Notes: generated from the letters alone by a model not told the origin. A stretch of DNA of 64,000 nt from OMG group bacterium (GCA_012267385.1 JAAXGW010000007.1:1-64000); one strand, 5' to 3'; counted from the first letter of the stretch, positions 9,901 to 19,285 are shown. Made by a program: numbers and translations.

Positions 9901-10370
9901 GAAAATATCTGCGAAAATTCAATGGCCGCCTGTGTTGCGCCCTCGATATCGGAGTTAGTAATGAGCCTTCCGATCTTGCCCTGGGTGCCCCCAGAGAGTG
10001 CAATCAATCCATCAGCGTGCGTAGTGAGTTGTTGCATTGTGATACAACTATGGATCTCGTACTTGGTATACGCCATGGTCATGAGCTTGTACAAATTTCT
10101 CAGACCATCTTGATCCTTCGCAAGAAGTAACAGTCGATCTCGGTTTTCTGCGCCGTCCAATACACGTACATCGGCTCCAAAGATGGGTTTCACACCTTTT
10201 GCGCGCAGTTTGTGTTGGAACTGCCAACATGCAAAGAGATTGGTTAGATCGGTCAGTGCAACAGCGAAAATTTTGCGTGCTTTACATCTCTCTGCGAGAC
10301 GGTCAATGCGAACAACACTATCGACGATGGAATACTCGGTGTGCAGGGACAAATGTGCAAACGATTTCAT
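6909..10370 (-). CDS. dnaE: DNA polymerase III alpha subunit
   Basis: This is the replicative polymerase of the holoenzyme. Its 1153 residues are close to the usual length. The N-terminal PHP domain begins with FAHLSLHTEYSIVD. The palm carries PDFDIDF (two catalytic aspartates) and KFDFLGLKTM (the third). VGPGRGSGAASLVAY precedes the palm motif. A helix-hairpin-helix region (residues about 850-900) and an OB domain with AGMVKEARV (about 1015) follow. Its ATG overlaps the rnhB stop by 4 bases, and tilS follows 6 bases downstream, so it is translationally embedded in the operon. No defect is visible. Confidence 0.97.
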   Translation of the reverse strand: MKSFAHLSLHTEYSIVDSVVRIDRLAERCKARKIFAVALTDLTNLFACWQFQHKLRAKGVKPIFGADVRVLDGAENRDRLLLLAKDQDGLRNLYKLMTMAYTKYEIHSCITMQQLTTHADGLIALSGGTQGKIGRLITNSDIEGATQAAIEFSQIFSDRFYLELTRTGWTQEEAYIAHAVDMAQELRIPLVATNDIRFVDPSDYSAHETRYCVAHKQRIGNGTHEKFYSEQQYLRAPKEMSELFKDLPDALENANEIAKRCTVDIPSGRYLPQFRTERTGTPEEMIDEIAHERLKAVFDVDEKTNKQISDREVYVNRLRKELDVIKQMGFAGYFLIVGDIVSWAKQQKIPVGPGRGSGAASLVAYVLGIVDIDPIKYELMFERLLNPERVSLPDFDIDFCMNRRNEVIDYVTNLYGRGSVAQIVSFNTFGSKVAVKDAARALGKPRRLAEKIANLIPIRGVQPIPIAEAIAEVAELETMVRSDPDVETIVQRGIEVEGLVRNRGKHAGGVVIAPDDLDQYVPIYTETSESESVTQLDKKDVEELGLVKFDFLGLKTMTVIAMALESINAERNRKKQDPLRPMALPMDDPKVFQSLHEGETTGIFQLESIGMRQKVKDLNPTGLEDLIALLALFRPGPLDTGVTDRYIRRKNKLEDVKYLHPIHEKVLSKTFGLMVYQEDVMNLARELAGFSMGEADRLRSAMGKKNETEMLELQPKFIEGCVQNDVRKKVALEIYEDMRKFARYAFNRAHTVGYAIVAYQTAYLRHYYPAEFLAALASCESERDVIKLIMDEANRLDVKVVQPSVNDSEWDFVGHKDKITVGFAAVRGVAREEAQRIIDARSAGPFTSLFDLCERADFHRRNRNLLVSLIHAGALDCLEELKPIAIKRAEFLAQIDTATHTVEQRAEREKQKLSDLFGSSDDEGNSLPVPKVEPIALRKLLFDEGKALGFYVSGHPIEEYRTELQKLCSHQNLMTIDKVSPDQKRTVAGMVKEARVGETRSGNRVTRIQVEDENGSKELSLFAENAMTQDLPKAGEIVVAYFSVKVERKTKDKRVQTTKIATISKIRNENRATVEIDMQDQNGRSDAVRVLRDTLRAWRANECSVRVNCAIDGGSTQLELGSEWNVCASPELMDELKNQFGSDSVRVAYYHDL

Positions 10371-10999
10371 AGCTGGTCAAACAGGTCTCGAGGCTGAGAA
10401 TTCACTTTCAAAGCTTCGGCCACGGGGCGAAACGATTTTCGATGAATTGGACAAGGTCCGTGTGTTTTAAGCGCGTCAATGTGTTCTGCTGAATAGTAAC
10501 CGAAATTCACATCAAATCCATATTCAGGATGTTGTTTTGCATATTCCATCATCACTCGATCACGTTCTACTTTGGCAAGGATGCTCGCGGCACCTATAGC
10601 TTCCACTTTCGCGTCGCCTTTGACGACCGTTTGAGTTGGGCACCTAATACGGGGTGCTTGATTCCCGTCAATCAATGCGAGTTCCAAAGGAATGTTTATC
10701 TGATCGAAGGCACGACTCATCGCGAGCAGAGTTGCTTGAAGTATGTTCAAGGTGTCGATCTCAACGACTTCGGCTCTCCCGATACCCCAAGCTAGCGCAC
10801 CGTTTCTGATCTGCTGTGCGAGACTGTTCCGCGATGATGGCGAGAGCTTCTTTGAATCAGTGATTCCCGCGATCTTGTTGCTAGGATCTAAGACAACCGC
10901 GGATGCAATGACCGGTCCGGCGAGTGGTCCGCGACCAGCTTCGTCAATTCCGCAAATTCGATGGGTTGCCGGTAAGATTGGATCGGGAAACAAGCTCAT
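10367..10999 (-). CDS. rnhB: Ribonuclease HII
   Basis: The 210-residue enzyme nicks RNA in RNA-DNA hybrids and starts removal of single ribonucleotides from DNA. The signature GIDEAGRGPLAGPV near residue 17 supplies the Asp-Glu catalytic pair. LIDGNQ carries the next Asp and DAKVEAIGAASILAKVERD the following one. It overlaps lpxB upstream by 4 bases and dnaE downstream by 4 bases, which is the standard lpxB-rnhB-dnaE order. Confidence 0.96.
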   Translation of the reverse strand: MSLFPDPILPATHRICGIDEAGRGPLAGPVIASAVVLDPSNKIAGITDSKKLSPSSRNSLAQQIRNGALAWGIGRAEVVEIDTLNILQATLLAMSRAFDQINIPLELALIDGNQAPRIRCPTQTVVKGDAKVEAIGAASILAKVERDRVMMEYAKQHPEYGFDVNFGYYSAEHIDALKTHGPCPIHRKSFRPVAEALKVNSQPRDLFDQL

Positions 11000-12153
11000 G
11001 CACGAACAACTTTCTTACCAATCAGTTCTAACACGGCACATGCTGCTTTGTCTGCGTTGTTTTGTCGTAATGTGTAATGTAATCGATCGTATTCTGCGAA
11101 AAAGTCATTCTCCGATTGCGAACGATGTAATTCGGTCGCTAGCTGCGACGCTAGAATCTCTGCTGTCGCTCTATGCTGGATGAACTCCGGGACCACATCT
11201 TGATTAGCTAGGATGTTGGGCAACGCAACTCGCGGTGTGTGTAGTAAGGATCTAACGATTGCGTAAGTGAGCCACCCTATCCGATAGGTTACAACCATTG
11301 GGGTGCGAATCAACATAGCTTCAAGAGTGCTCGTGCCTGATTTCACCAGTGCCACATCGGCCGCCGCTAGTACCAGTTGAGAATTTTTGTCGGTAATTCT
11401 GAGGTCGACTTCTGGAAAGTGGCTCTGTTCGTGTCGTAGTACAGCACTAGCTTCAGCATGGCGGCTTGGGACGACGAATTGGCTCGATTCGGGATTGATT
11501 TTCATTCGAAACCGATCGCATGTCTCTAGGAAGAGTTCCTTGTGAAAATTCACCTCTGAGAAGCGACTACCTGGCAAAAGTGCGACCACTACTGCGTTTG
11601 ACGAGAGACCTAAGACTTGTCGCGCATGCTCTCTCGAAGATTCGCGATTCGTGGTTGGTTCGATCTCATCAGCTAGTGGATGACCCACGAATACAGTTCG
11701 TATTTGAGCGTCGTTGTAATACTGAGGCTCGAACGGATATAAGGTAAGTAGTAGGTCCGCACATCGTTCGATCCGATTCGCGCGACCGCGACGCCATGCA
11801 TAGACTGAAGGACTCACATAGTGCACGGTTGGGACCCCGCGCGCTTTCAGTTGCTTTTCAAGCTTAAGGTTAAAGACGTTAAAGTCTACCCCAATCATAA
11901 CGTCCACGTTTGCGAGTCGATCTGCTAACGACGCGATGAGATTCAGCAATTCGGGGAGCCGCTTTATTGGCTCTAAGAATCCGTTAAACGAGAAACGATC
12001 TATAGATTCGAGGGACCTCAAGCCTTCTGTTGCCATCTGGCTACCACCAACACCGAGAAACTCGACATCTGAGTGTTGTCGGCGTAGTGCGTGCATGAGT
12101 TGCGCTCCGAGTACGTCCCCAGATGCTTCTCCTGCTACGATGCCGACTTTCAT
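10996..12153 (-). CDS. lpxB: Lipid-A-disaccharide synthase
   Basis: LpxB joins UDP-2,3-diacylglucosamine to lipid X to make the disaccharide core of lipid A, at the inner face of the inner membrane. The 385-residue protein begins with the GT-B signature VGIVAGEASGDVLGAQLM and has SPSVYAWRRGR near 125, LLPGSR near 195 and VKSGTSTLEAM near 285. The usual upstream partner lpxA is absent, since only 116 bases separate this start from the end of fabZ. Lipid A synthesis therefore needs an lpxA located elsewhere. Confidence 0.95.
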   Translation of the reverse strand: MKVGIVAGEASGDVLGAQLMHALRRQHSDVEFLGVGGSQMATEGLRSLESIDRFSFNGFLEPIKRLPELLNLIASLADRLANVDVMIGVDFNVFNLKLEKQLKARGVPTVHYVSPSVYAWRRGRANRIERCADLLLTLYPFEPQYYNDAQIRTVFVGHPLADEIEPTTNRESSREHARQVLGLSSNAVVVALLPGSRFSEVNFHKELFLETCDRFRMKINPESSQFVVPSRHAEASAVLRHEQSHFPEVDLRITDKNSQLVLAAADVALVKSGTSTLEAMLIRTPMVVTYRIGWLTYAIVRSLLHTPRVALPNILANQDVVPEFIQHRATAEILASQLATELHRSQSENDFFAEYDRLHYTLRQNNADKAACAVLELIGKKVVRA

Positions 12154-12269
12154 ACTTCAGATCTTGGTCAGTGTGTGGCCATGAACGACGTGCCGAAGCC
12201 TGAGTTCATATCCAAACGTAGGGAAGTATAGTGGTGCGACGCTCGTGATGCATGAACGTCAGAACGGTC
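12154..12269 (-). other. Short gap where lpxA is expected, possible scar
   Basis: These 116 bases sit between fabZ and lpxB, where lpxA (about 770 bp) normally lies. On the minus strand one frame just before lpxB reads ELRLRHVVHGHT followed soon by a stop. This faintly resembles an early hexapeptide-repeat turn of LpxA, such as LKSHVVVNGHT. The match is short and may be chance. No start codon or full reading frame for LpxA exists here. Confidence 0.25.
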
Positions 12270-12710
12270 TTAAATCTTGCGTGCGGCGACAAGCAATTCA
12301 GTCGTGCACGCCAATACGTCTCCAACGTAAGCATTACAGAGAAATTTTGATGTGTCCCGACGCGAGTGAGTCACTTCACAAATCAAACGCAACACATCAC
12401 CCGGTACCACAGGTCGTTTGAATCGAGCCTTGTCAGTACCGGCTAGGTAGTAAATATAACCGTCTTGTACGGGTTTAATTCCTCTGGTGATCGAAGCCAG
12501 AATCCCTGACAATTGAGCCAACGCTTCGATTATCAGAACGCCCGGCATGATTGGATTACCCGGAAAGTGACCTTGAAAAAACGGTTCATTGATTGTTACG
12601 TTCTTTATCCCAGCAATTTTGTTCCCGGAATCGATTTCTGTTACACGATCTACTAAAACGAATGGGTAGCGATGGGGCAGGTACTCTTGAATCTGAATTG
12701 TGTCTAGCAT
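12270..12710 (-). CDS. fabZ: 3-hydroxyacyl-ACP dehydratase FabZ
   Basis: FabZ removes water from 3-hydroxyacyl-ACP in fatty acid elongation and competes with lipid A synthesis for 3-hydroxymyristoyl-ACP. The 146-residue hot-dog protein carries [13 protein letters not shown] near the N-terminus and the catalytic segment [23 protein letters not shown], with His at about 49 and Glu near 63. It follows lpxD after 17 bases. Confidence 0.96.
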   Translation of the reverse strand: MLDTIQIQEYLPHRYPFVLVDRVTEIDSGNKIAGIKNVTINEPFFQGHFPGNPIMPGVLIIEALAQLSGILASITRGIKPVQDGYIYYLAGTDKARFKRPVVPGDVLRLICEVTHSRRDTSKFLCNAYVGDVLACTTELLVAARKI

Positions 12711-12727
12711 GAAATTTCTACTTGCAG

Positions 12728-13756
12728 TTACTCTTTCTCTTGAACCTTCTTCTCGAGTTCAGACACTCTTTGTACCAGTTCTTCCAGCTTGGTAAATCTT
12801 AATGCATTCCTGCGCCATGACTCGATGGGGGCGTGTAACGTCGCACCTTGATAGGTACCTGGCTTATCAATCGAACGGCTGACGTAAGTCATCGCGCCTA
12901 TGGTTACTCCACTTGCAATGTTCAGCGGACCAGATCCAGCGATGCCTACCCCACCGGCAAGAACACAGTGTGAACCGATCGTCACGCTACCTCCCAAACC
13001 GGTGCAGCCACACAACATGGAATGTGCTCCCACGACGCAATTGTGCCCGATGTGGACTTGGTCATCAAGCTTGACGCCGTCTTCAATAACTGTATTTTCG
13101 ATCGCACCTCGATCAATTGTACTACTGGCACCGATAACCACATCATTACCGATTATAACGCCGCCGAGTTGCTTGATGTGTTGTAATTTACCATCAGAAT
13201 CAGGGATGAACCCAAATCCATCAGCTCCGATTACGACATTCGCTTGGATTGTACACCGTTGACCAATTACAACGTTATCGTAAATGCTGATACCACTATG
13301 TACTTGAGTGTCCTCTCCTAGACTGCTCCCAGCACCGATGAAAGTATGGGCACCAATCTTTACCCGGTCTCCGAGAACAACATTAGGTCCGATTGTTACA
13401 AAAGGACCGATCCCTACTTCTGCCCCAATTTGGGCCGTGCTATGAATATCAGTTTCTTTACTGATGTCGCTTGGAATTGTTTCGTTACGAGGGAACAAGT
13501 GCGACGCTTTAGCATAAGCTAATGAGGGATTGTCTACTACTAGAGCATTGACCGGGCATTGGTCTGCATCACCGGACTTCAGAATCACAGCAGACGCTTG
13601 GGTCTCCTGTAGATAGCCTCGATAATAAGGATTTGAAAGGTGTGTTAAATCGCCCTCTTGGGCATTCAACAGTGTAGCAATACTGTGTATCGGAACTGAG
13701 GGATTTCCGATTAGAACAGCATCAATATGGCGCGCGATTTCATCTAACGTGTACAC
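12728..13756 (-). CDS. lpxD: UDP-3-O-acylglucosamine N-acyltransferase LpxD
   Basis: LpxD adds the N-linked 3-hydroxyacyl chain to UDP-3-O-acylglucosamine, the third step of lipid A synthesis. The 342-residue protein has the N-terminal uridine-binding domain (about 1-100), then a left-handed beta-helix of hexapeptide repeats such as [14 protein letters not shown]. The catalytic-type segment [15 protein letters not shown] lies near 230-245. A short coiled C-terminal helix (about 318-342) is typical of the trimer. It lies between skp and fabZ as usual. Confidence 0.96.
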   Translation of the reverse strand: MYTLDEIARHIDAVLIGNPSVPIHSIATLLNAQEGDLTHLSNPYYRGYLQETQASAVILKSGDADQCPVNALVVDNPSLAYAKASHLFPRNETIPSDISKETDIHSTAQIGAEVGIGPFVTIGPNVVLGDRVKIGAHTFIGAGSSLGEDTQVHSGISIYDNVVIGQRCTIQANVVIGADGFGFIPDSDGKLQHIKQLGGVIIGNDVVIGASSTIDRGAIENTVIEDGVKLDDQVHIGHNCVVGAHSMLCGCTGLGGSVTIGSHCVLAGGVGIAGSGPLNIASGVTIGAMTYVSRSIDKPGTYQGATLHAPIESWRRNALRFTKLEELVQRVSELEKKVQEKE

Positions 13757-13783
13757 GAAGCGGCCATTATGTCAGGGCGGTGT

Positions 13784-14389
13784 TTATTCACCTCCCTCCG
13801 AAGTTTCATCGGCATCACCTGCTTCCGAATCTTCTTCGGTGTCCGTGAGTTCCTCGGGAAGCCCTTCTTCCATTCTCTCATTGAGTTTTTCGATGACTTT
13901 CGGGGTGATGTTGTGCTTGTCGTTTAAATGTAAGAATATTTGCTCTTGAAGGTCAAGACGATATATAGCATCGTACCCTTCGACGGCGATTATGTCCGTC
14001 ATCACGGCTTGAAAGAGCGGCGCTTGTTCTTGCAAATACAACTGAAGTTTACCAGCTTGATCTGAGTTAAGTTGCTGTTCTCCGCTTTGGAGTCTTGTTG
14101 ACTTGCTGTTGATGTCGAGCTCTAATGCTGTTTTCTCGATGTCTGACATAATGTCAAGATCCGTTCGGTATCGTGCTGACAAAAGATTAATTTCGTCTTG
14201 CAACGCTTTCAATCGATCAATTTCAGGTTGAAATTCTTTTTGCCATTCTTCTTGTTTCGCTTTACCGTCTTCGGTCCCAAGAATTGCAGCAGTAACGTGG
14301 ATTGCAGCAATTTTGAGTTGCGCAAACGCGGATATACCGAACGTGATTAAAAAACAAGCTACGCCGATACGAAAAATACGAGAAAACAT
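13784..14389 (-). CDS. skp: OmpH/Skp-family periplasmic chaperone
   Basis: Skp-type proteins hold unfolded outer-membrane proteins on the way to the BAM complex. The 201-residue precursor has a clear signal peptide ending near AFAQ (about residue 24). The long alpha-helical, probably coiled-coil region (about 45-120) forms the tentacles, and a family-like segment VEGYDAIYRLD lies near 137-147. Unlike the common 160-170 residue Skp, the last 30 residues are strongly acidic (EELTDTEEDSE and on to the end). Its place between bamA and lpxD is standard. Confidence 0.88.
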   Translation of the reverse strand: MFSRIFRIGVACFLITFGISAFAQLKIAAIHVTAAILGTEDGKAKQEEWQKEFQPEIDRLKALQDEINLLSARYRTDLDIMSDIEKTALELDINSKSTRLQSGEQQLNSDQAGKLQLYLQEQAPLFQAVMTDIIAVEGYDAIYRLDLQEQIFLHLNDKHNITPKVIEKLNERMEEGLPEELTDTEEDSEAGDADETSEGGE

Positions 14390-14509
14390 AGGAACTCCCT
14401 AATAGGTGGAATACTTGGGCTGCGGGTTCTTGCAGGAAGACAACAGCGAGAAAATTATAGGCACTTTTGAAATGAGTGGAATGTGTTCCATAAGTGGGGA
14501 AAGAACTGC

Positions 14510-16900
14510 CTAAAACCTCTGACCTACTTCGAACGAAAATGATTCAACTTCATCGAATTCGGCGTGGTTAAATGGATGCGAAAATGATATGGACATCGGC
14601 CCCATCTGCGTGAGCCATGAAACACCTATACCAACTGAGAAGCGTAATTCCTTGAATGTCGGTGCGAAACAGCCAACGGTGTCTTCATCGCATTCTGTAC
14701 TAAAGACATTCCCTGCGTCAAGAAACACGACTGATCGAACTTGTCCGAGATTTTCGAGAAACGTAAGCGGGAAAACCAACTCCAGAGAACTTTCGATTTG
14801 AACGTTACCACCAAACGGTTGGCCGTGCGGATAGAAGCTGATAGTATTTGCGGGTGGACTACTGCGAGGACCTAGTGTATACCGTTCATAGCCACGAACG
14901 GAACCAAAACCGCCTCCGTGAAAATGTTCGAAAAACGGATACTTCTCAGTTTCCCCATACGCCTGACCGAAACCAAGGTTGGTACGTAAATGCCAGGCCC
15001 AATCAGTACCTTTGTTTCGGAAGGGAAAGTACCAATCGCCGCGGAAAGTCGTGCGCATGAACTGTAATCCACTACCCGGTAACGAAAGTTCCACCGCAAC
15101 CTCTTGCCGGTGCCCACGAGTTGCAAAAAGCGTGTGATTTAACAGGTTGTTAGACCACAGTGCTTCAACCTTGTAGTTCAGAAACTTCGACCCGGCGTCG
15201 TCAACAAACTCCGAAATTTGTAGTGCTTGGTCGTACCCTTCGGTGACGTCAGTCCACTCTCCTCGGCCAGAAAACTGCAAGCGTTTGAAATCTCCAATCG
15301 GAAAACCAAAGTTTGCCCCCGCGCCATAGGAACTCGTGGAAAATCTCGTGAAGGACTGAAGGGAACTGTAATCGGTATCGTTGAAGTAAACACCAAGTCC
15401 CCGGCTCACACCATCTTCAGTGTAATAGGGATTAAGAAAACTGAAGTTCCCGCTCTTGGCGTATTCACTGTAATTCATTTGAACACTTAAACTGTTCCCA
15501 CTCCCGCCAATGTTGGACTGTTCAAAAGAACCACCGATCAATAAGCCACCGTACTTCTGATATCCCACAGTACCGCCAATGGCACCTGTCGGTTGTTCCT
15601 TGACACTAACGTTGACGTCTATTTGATCATCAGTACCAATCACTTCCTCCATGTCGACATTAACAGTGTCATTTTCGAAATAACCCAATCGCTCCAAGCG
15701 ACGCTTCGAAGTGTCAATTAATACGGTAGACGCTCGCGCACCTTCGAGTTGTCGCATTTCTCGCCTTAACACCCCGTCCTGAGTCACAACATTCCCCGTG
15801 AAATTAATCCGGCGTACGTAAACGCGCTTACCAGTGTTTACGCTGAATCTGAGGTCGACGGTACCGTCGAGATTAATCTGAGGAATCCCAGCTACCCGGG
15901 CAAACGTGTAGCCGTTGTTGCTCAGATAGTTGTTTAAGAATTTCTCCACGGCTGTAATTTTGGCACCGGAAAACGTCTCTCCCTTTTCAATACGGTACAA
16001 AGGATGATTCGTAATGAACTTCAACAAGTCATCCGGTTCAAGATCCCCAAAATCTCCGATAACTTCGATATCGTTGAAAACATATTTGTCGCCCTCATCT
16101 AACGCGATTGTCAAGTACACCTGTTTGCGATCTGGCGTCATGCTCACATCCACTGACAACAACTGAAACTGCACAAAACCACGGTCCCGATAGAACGCTA
16201 ACAGTGACTCCAAATCCCCTTGTAGTTTCTGTCTGGAATATTGATTTTTTCCAGTCATAAATCCTAATAGGGTGGGTTCTTTGAGTTCCATGGCTTCCAA
16301 TAATTCCACCTTGCTAAAGGATTTGTTGCCGATGAAAGTGATTTGCCTAATACTCGATTTCTTACCTTCGTCGATTACGATATTTATCGCCACTCGGTTC
16401 GGTTCTCGAGGTTCGAGGTCTGCGACTATTGCCGCGGTGTATTGGCCCTGCGCTTCGTACTGCCGTTCAAGTTCGAGCTCTACTCGGCGGAGCGTGGCTT
16501 GCTTAAAAATCTCTCCTTCTCTCAGACCTTGTCCTGCTAAGCCTTCAAGTAGATCTTCAGTTTGAATCGCTTTGTTGCCTTCAATGGTGATTGAGTCAAT
16601 CCACGGTCTCTCCTTGACTTCGACCACCAGTTCATTCCCGTCTCGTGCTACTGTCACATCGTCGAAATAACCTGTTTCAAACAACTCTCGGATCAATGTA
16701 CGAATCGCCAACGCGTCGACCTCATCCCCGGTCTGCATCGAAATCTGATTGAATATTGTTCCGGTAGATACGCGTAACAAGCCCTTCACTCGAATGTCTG
16801 CGAGGTTAAAATTCTCGCTCGCGCAAATACTCAAAGCAATTGCACATATCCCAATAGCTAACACGGTACGGAGCCCAGTTTGCTTAGTCGTTGAAACCAT
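14510..16900 (-). CDS. bamA: Outer-membrane protein assembly factor BamA
   Basis: BamA is the central pore-forming subunit that folds beta-barrel proteins into the outer membrane. The 796-residue precursor has a signal peptide ending near SICASE (about 30), five POTRA domains up to about residue 425, and a 16-strand Omp85 barrel. The conserved VRGYERYTLGPRS loop lies near 680, and the C-terminal strand ends in EVGQRF with the terminal Phe of outer-membrane barrels. It follows rseP after 146 bases and precedes skp. Confidence 0.97.
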   Translation of the reverse strand: MVSTTKQTGLRTVLAIGICAIALSICASENFNLADIRVKGLLRVSTGTIFNQISMQTGDEVDALAIRTLIRELFETGYFDDVTVARDGNELVVEVKERPWIDSITIEGNKAIQTEDLLEGLAGQGLREGEIFKQATLRRVELELERQYEAQGQYTAAIVADLEPREPNRVAINIVIDEGKKSSIRQITFIGNKSFSKVELLEAMELKEPTLLGFMTGKNQYSRQKLQGDLESLLAFYRDRGFVQFQLLSVDVSMTPDRKQVYLTIALDEGDKYVFNDIEVIGDFGDLEPDDLLKFITNHPLYRIEKGETFSGAKITAVEKFLNNYLSNNGYTFARVAGIPQINLDGTVDLRFSVNTGKRVYVRRINFTGNVVTQDGVLRREMRQLEGARASTVLIDTSKRRLERLGYFENDTVNVDMEEVIGTDDQIDVNVSVKEQPTGAIGGTVGYQKYGGLLIGGSFEQSNIGGSGNSLSVQMNYSEYAKSGNFSFLNPYYTEDGVSRGLGVYFNDTDYSSLQSFTRFSTSSYGAGANFGFPIGDFKRLQFSGRGEWTDVTEGYDQALQISEFVDDAGSKFLNYKVEALWSNNLLNHTLFATRGHRQEVAVELSLPGSGLQFMRTTFRGDWYFPFRNKGTDWAWHLRTNLGFGQAYGETEKYPFFEHFHGGGFGSVRGYERYTLGPRSSPPANTISFYPHGQPFGGNVQIESSLELVFPLTFLENLGQVRSVVFLDAGNVFSTECDEDTVGCFAPTFKELRFSVGIGVSWLTQMGPMSISFSHPFNHAEFDEVESFSFEVGQRF

Positions 16901-17046
16901 ATTGTTAATTCCTAAGGAAATATCTCTCTATTGTTGATGTGTTCGTATCGCGCGCACATCTACAGCACCACTTTGCTAACGATACTGCACGATAGAAAAT
17001 CGTTACGAATCTCTTCTCTCCAACACACAATGATATCCGATTTTGC

Positions 17047-18381
17047 CTAGCTAGGAATGAATCGCGTGATATCGTTGAAGAACACGAGAATAAACAGGCC
17101 GCCGATGAAAAAAATCCCCACCATTGTGGCAATTTGTTGTACTTTCAACGGGACTGGTCTGCGCATGATCATTTGGGCAGTCGCGTATACGATATGACCG
17201 CCGTCAAGCACAGGAATAGGTAGTAAATTAATCAGACCGAGACTCACCGACAGCATACCGAGTAACGTCACATAGTCCACGAAGCTTGATTGCACGGTCG
17301 TCCCCGCGTAGTGAGCAATCGAAACAGGACCAGCCAAATTACTAGGACTCATCTGCCCGGTGATCATCTTGCCTATGGATGTGATGATGAGTGTTGTATA
17401 GTTCCAAGTTTCTTTGATCCCGCCCAACATACTTCGAAATATTCCTAGCTGAACAAGAGTTGTTGGATGGCCGAGTTCAACCCCTAAGAGACCAATAATT
17501 GTTCCGTCCTCTTGAACAGATTCCTTCGGTGTGGCGACCACTAGGTGGGGGTTGCCAATCCGTTCAAACTGTACGGTTAGTTCTTGGTCTGGCGAATTTC
17601 TAACGATTTCGACAAGTTCGGTCCAATCTCGCACCGGTTGGCCTCCCAGTGCGACGATGTGATCTCCAGCCTGCAGACCCGCGATTTCACCTGCGGAGCC
17701 TGTTCGTACTGCCTTCAGAACGGGTAAGCTACCGAGCGAAAATCCTAATTCATCGATTAATATTGGATCTTTCTCGGTACTCAACCAGTTATTGATTGCG
17801 ATTGAGTAATTCTTGTTCGTTGACCCGGTCTGCGTCGTGAGGACTATCGAGCCAGAGTCGCCGATGCGACGTAGCAGTTGAGCCATGACATCGGTCCACT
17901 GTTCCACAGGTACGCCATCCACTTGCACAAGCTGTTCGCCTGGTTGTAGCCCGGCGTGATCCGCTGGTGAATCGGGTTCGACCGGTCCAATGTAGGGAAT
18001 CGATGTCGCTACTCCACCGAGTAGTATTGCCCAAAACAATAAGACCGCCAGCACAAAATTAGCACCCGGTCCAGCAGCAGCGATCAATATTTGGCGCCAA
18101 GGCGCAACTTTATCAAATGCCATTGCTTCCATTTCAGTAGTTACATCCGATTGATTGCGCGTATCAAGCATTGAGATGTATCCACCTAAGGGGATGATTC
18201 CTAGTACGAAATCAGTGCCAGCTTTAGATTGCCATTTAAACATTGGGGGACCAAAGCCAACTGAAAATCGTAAGACCTTGACGCCTAAGCTACGCGCAAC
18301 AATAAAGTGTCCGAGTTCATGGACCGATACCAATAGCAGGAATGCGAACACTAACGCGCAGATGTATATCAAGAGTTCCAT
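17047..18381 (-). CDS. rseP: RIP metalloprotease RseP
   Basis: RseP is a site-2 intramembrane protease that cuts anti-sigma factor RseA and leftover signal peptides in the inner membrane. The 444-residue protein has the zinc motif VHELGHF near residue 20 in the first helix. Two PDZ domains follow (about 125-190 and 205-280), then NLLPIPVLDGGH (the second zinc ligand, near 385) and the last membrane helices. Normally dxr lies between cdsA and rseP, but here only 99 bases separate them. Confidence 0.96.
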   Translation of the reverse strand: MELLIYICALVFAFLLLVSVHELGHFIVARSLGVKVLRFSVGFGPPMFKWQSKAGTDFVLGIIPLGGYISMLDTRNQSDVTTEMEAMAFDKVAPWRQILIAAAGPGANFVLAVLLFWAILLGGVATSIPYIGPVEPDSPADHAGLQPGEQLVQVDGVPVEQWTDVMAQLLRRIGDSGSIVLTTQTGSTNKNYSIAINNWLSTEKDPILIDELGFSLGSLPVLKAVRTGSAGEIAGLQAGDHIVALGGQPVRDWTELVEIVRNSPDQELTVQFERIGNPHLVVATPKESVQEDGTIIGLLGVELGHPTTLVQLGIFRSMLGGIKETWNYTTLIITSIGKMITGQMSPSNLAGPVSIAHYAGTTVQSSFVDYVTLLGMLSVSLGLINLLPIPVLDGGHIVYATAQMIMRRPVPLKVQQIATMVGIFFIGGLFILVFFNDITRFIPS

Positions 18382-18480
18382 TTTTGTACTAACTAAGCGC
18401 GGGAAATACTGATTTCATTGTAACTACAAGCAAAGACAACATCAGCACGTTGAAGTTCGCGATTTTCTTTGGAATTTAGT

Positions 18481-19248
18481 TCAAACAACACAAAAATAAG
18501 TACAAACTGAAAGTGTCATGAGGGAGTCCAACCGGTCCAGAAATCCACCGTGGCCAGGAAGCAAATTGCCAGAGTCTTTCATATTGGCTGTCCGCTTGAG
18601 AGCACTTTCGAACAAGTCTCCAAATATGGCATAAAGAACTGCTATTGGCCACAACCAAAAAGTATGAAACTCTATCCAATTTAATATCTGATCAAACACA
18701 AACAAGCACGACAGACCACCGATGAATCCTCCAATCGTACCCTCCCAAGTTTTACTGGGACTCACGGCTGGGTGTAGTTGTCGCGTACCGAAAAAGTTCC
18801 CTATTAAATATGCGAAACTGTCAGTAGCTCCTGCGACTGCGATTACGGAAATGAGTGCGTAGCCGCTGGCATCAATCTTGCTAAAGGCCAAGATCGACCC
18901 AACTGCTACGATACCTCCAGCAGGTAGTAACAACGCTCGATTCGACAGTATTCTTTGCAGACTTTTAAAGAACAGTACTGCCACAATGCCAAACGTCCAA
19001 ACTACGAGTGCTGCACCAACGATTACGTCATCGAGATTTACTTCAACAAAGGTTAAGACCACCGCTGCGAGTATAAACAGACCGGCATATACGCACTTAG
19101 CCCAGACTGCACTGATACGTGCAATGTCGCACCACTCCCACAATATCGCGAAAAATACGCAACAATAGATAACGAAGAGCCATGTCCACAACCGCAAATC
19201 GCGCGTGAGATAGAGAATTGCCAGTAATGCTACCGGTGCGACAATCAA
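18481..19248 (-). CDS. cdsA: Phosphatidate cytidylyltransferase CdsA
   Basis: CdsA makes CDP-diacylglycerol from CTP and phosphatidic acid, the precursor of all phospholipids. The 255-residue multi-span membrane protein shows about seven hydrophobic segments. The family signature SPSKTWEGTIGGFIGG lies near 157-172, and the C-terminal GDLFESALKR and KDSGNLLPGHGGFLDRLDS carry the catalytic Asp residues. It follows uppS after 37 bases. Confidence 0.96.
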   Translation of the reverse strand: MIVAPVALLAILYLTRDLRLWTWLFVIYCCVFFAILWEWCDIARISAVWAKCVYAGLFILAAVVLTFVEVNLDDVIVGAALVVWTFGIVAVLFFKSLQRILSNRALLLPAGGIVAVGSILAFSKIDASGYALISVIAVAGATDSFAYLIGNFFGTRQLHPAVSPSKTWEGTIGGFIGGLSCLFVFDQILNWIEFHTFWLWPIAVLYAIFGDLFESALKRTANMKDSGNLLPGHGGFLDRLDSLMTLSVCTYFCVV

Positions 19249-19285
19249 GACTGTGATTAGCCTTGGGAGAAAGGACTTTGGGATC

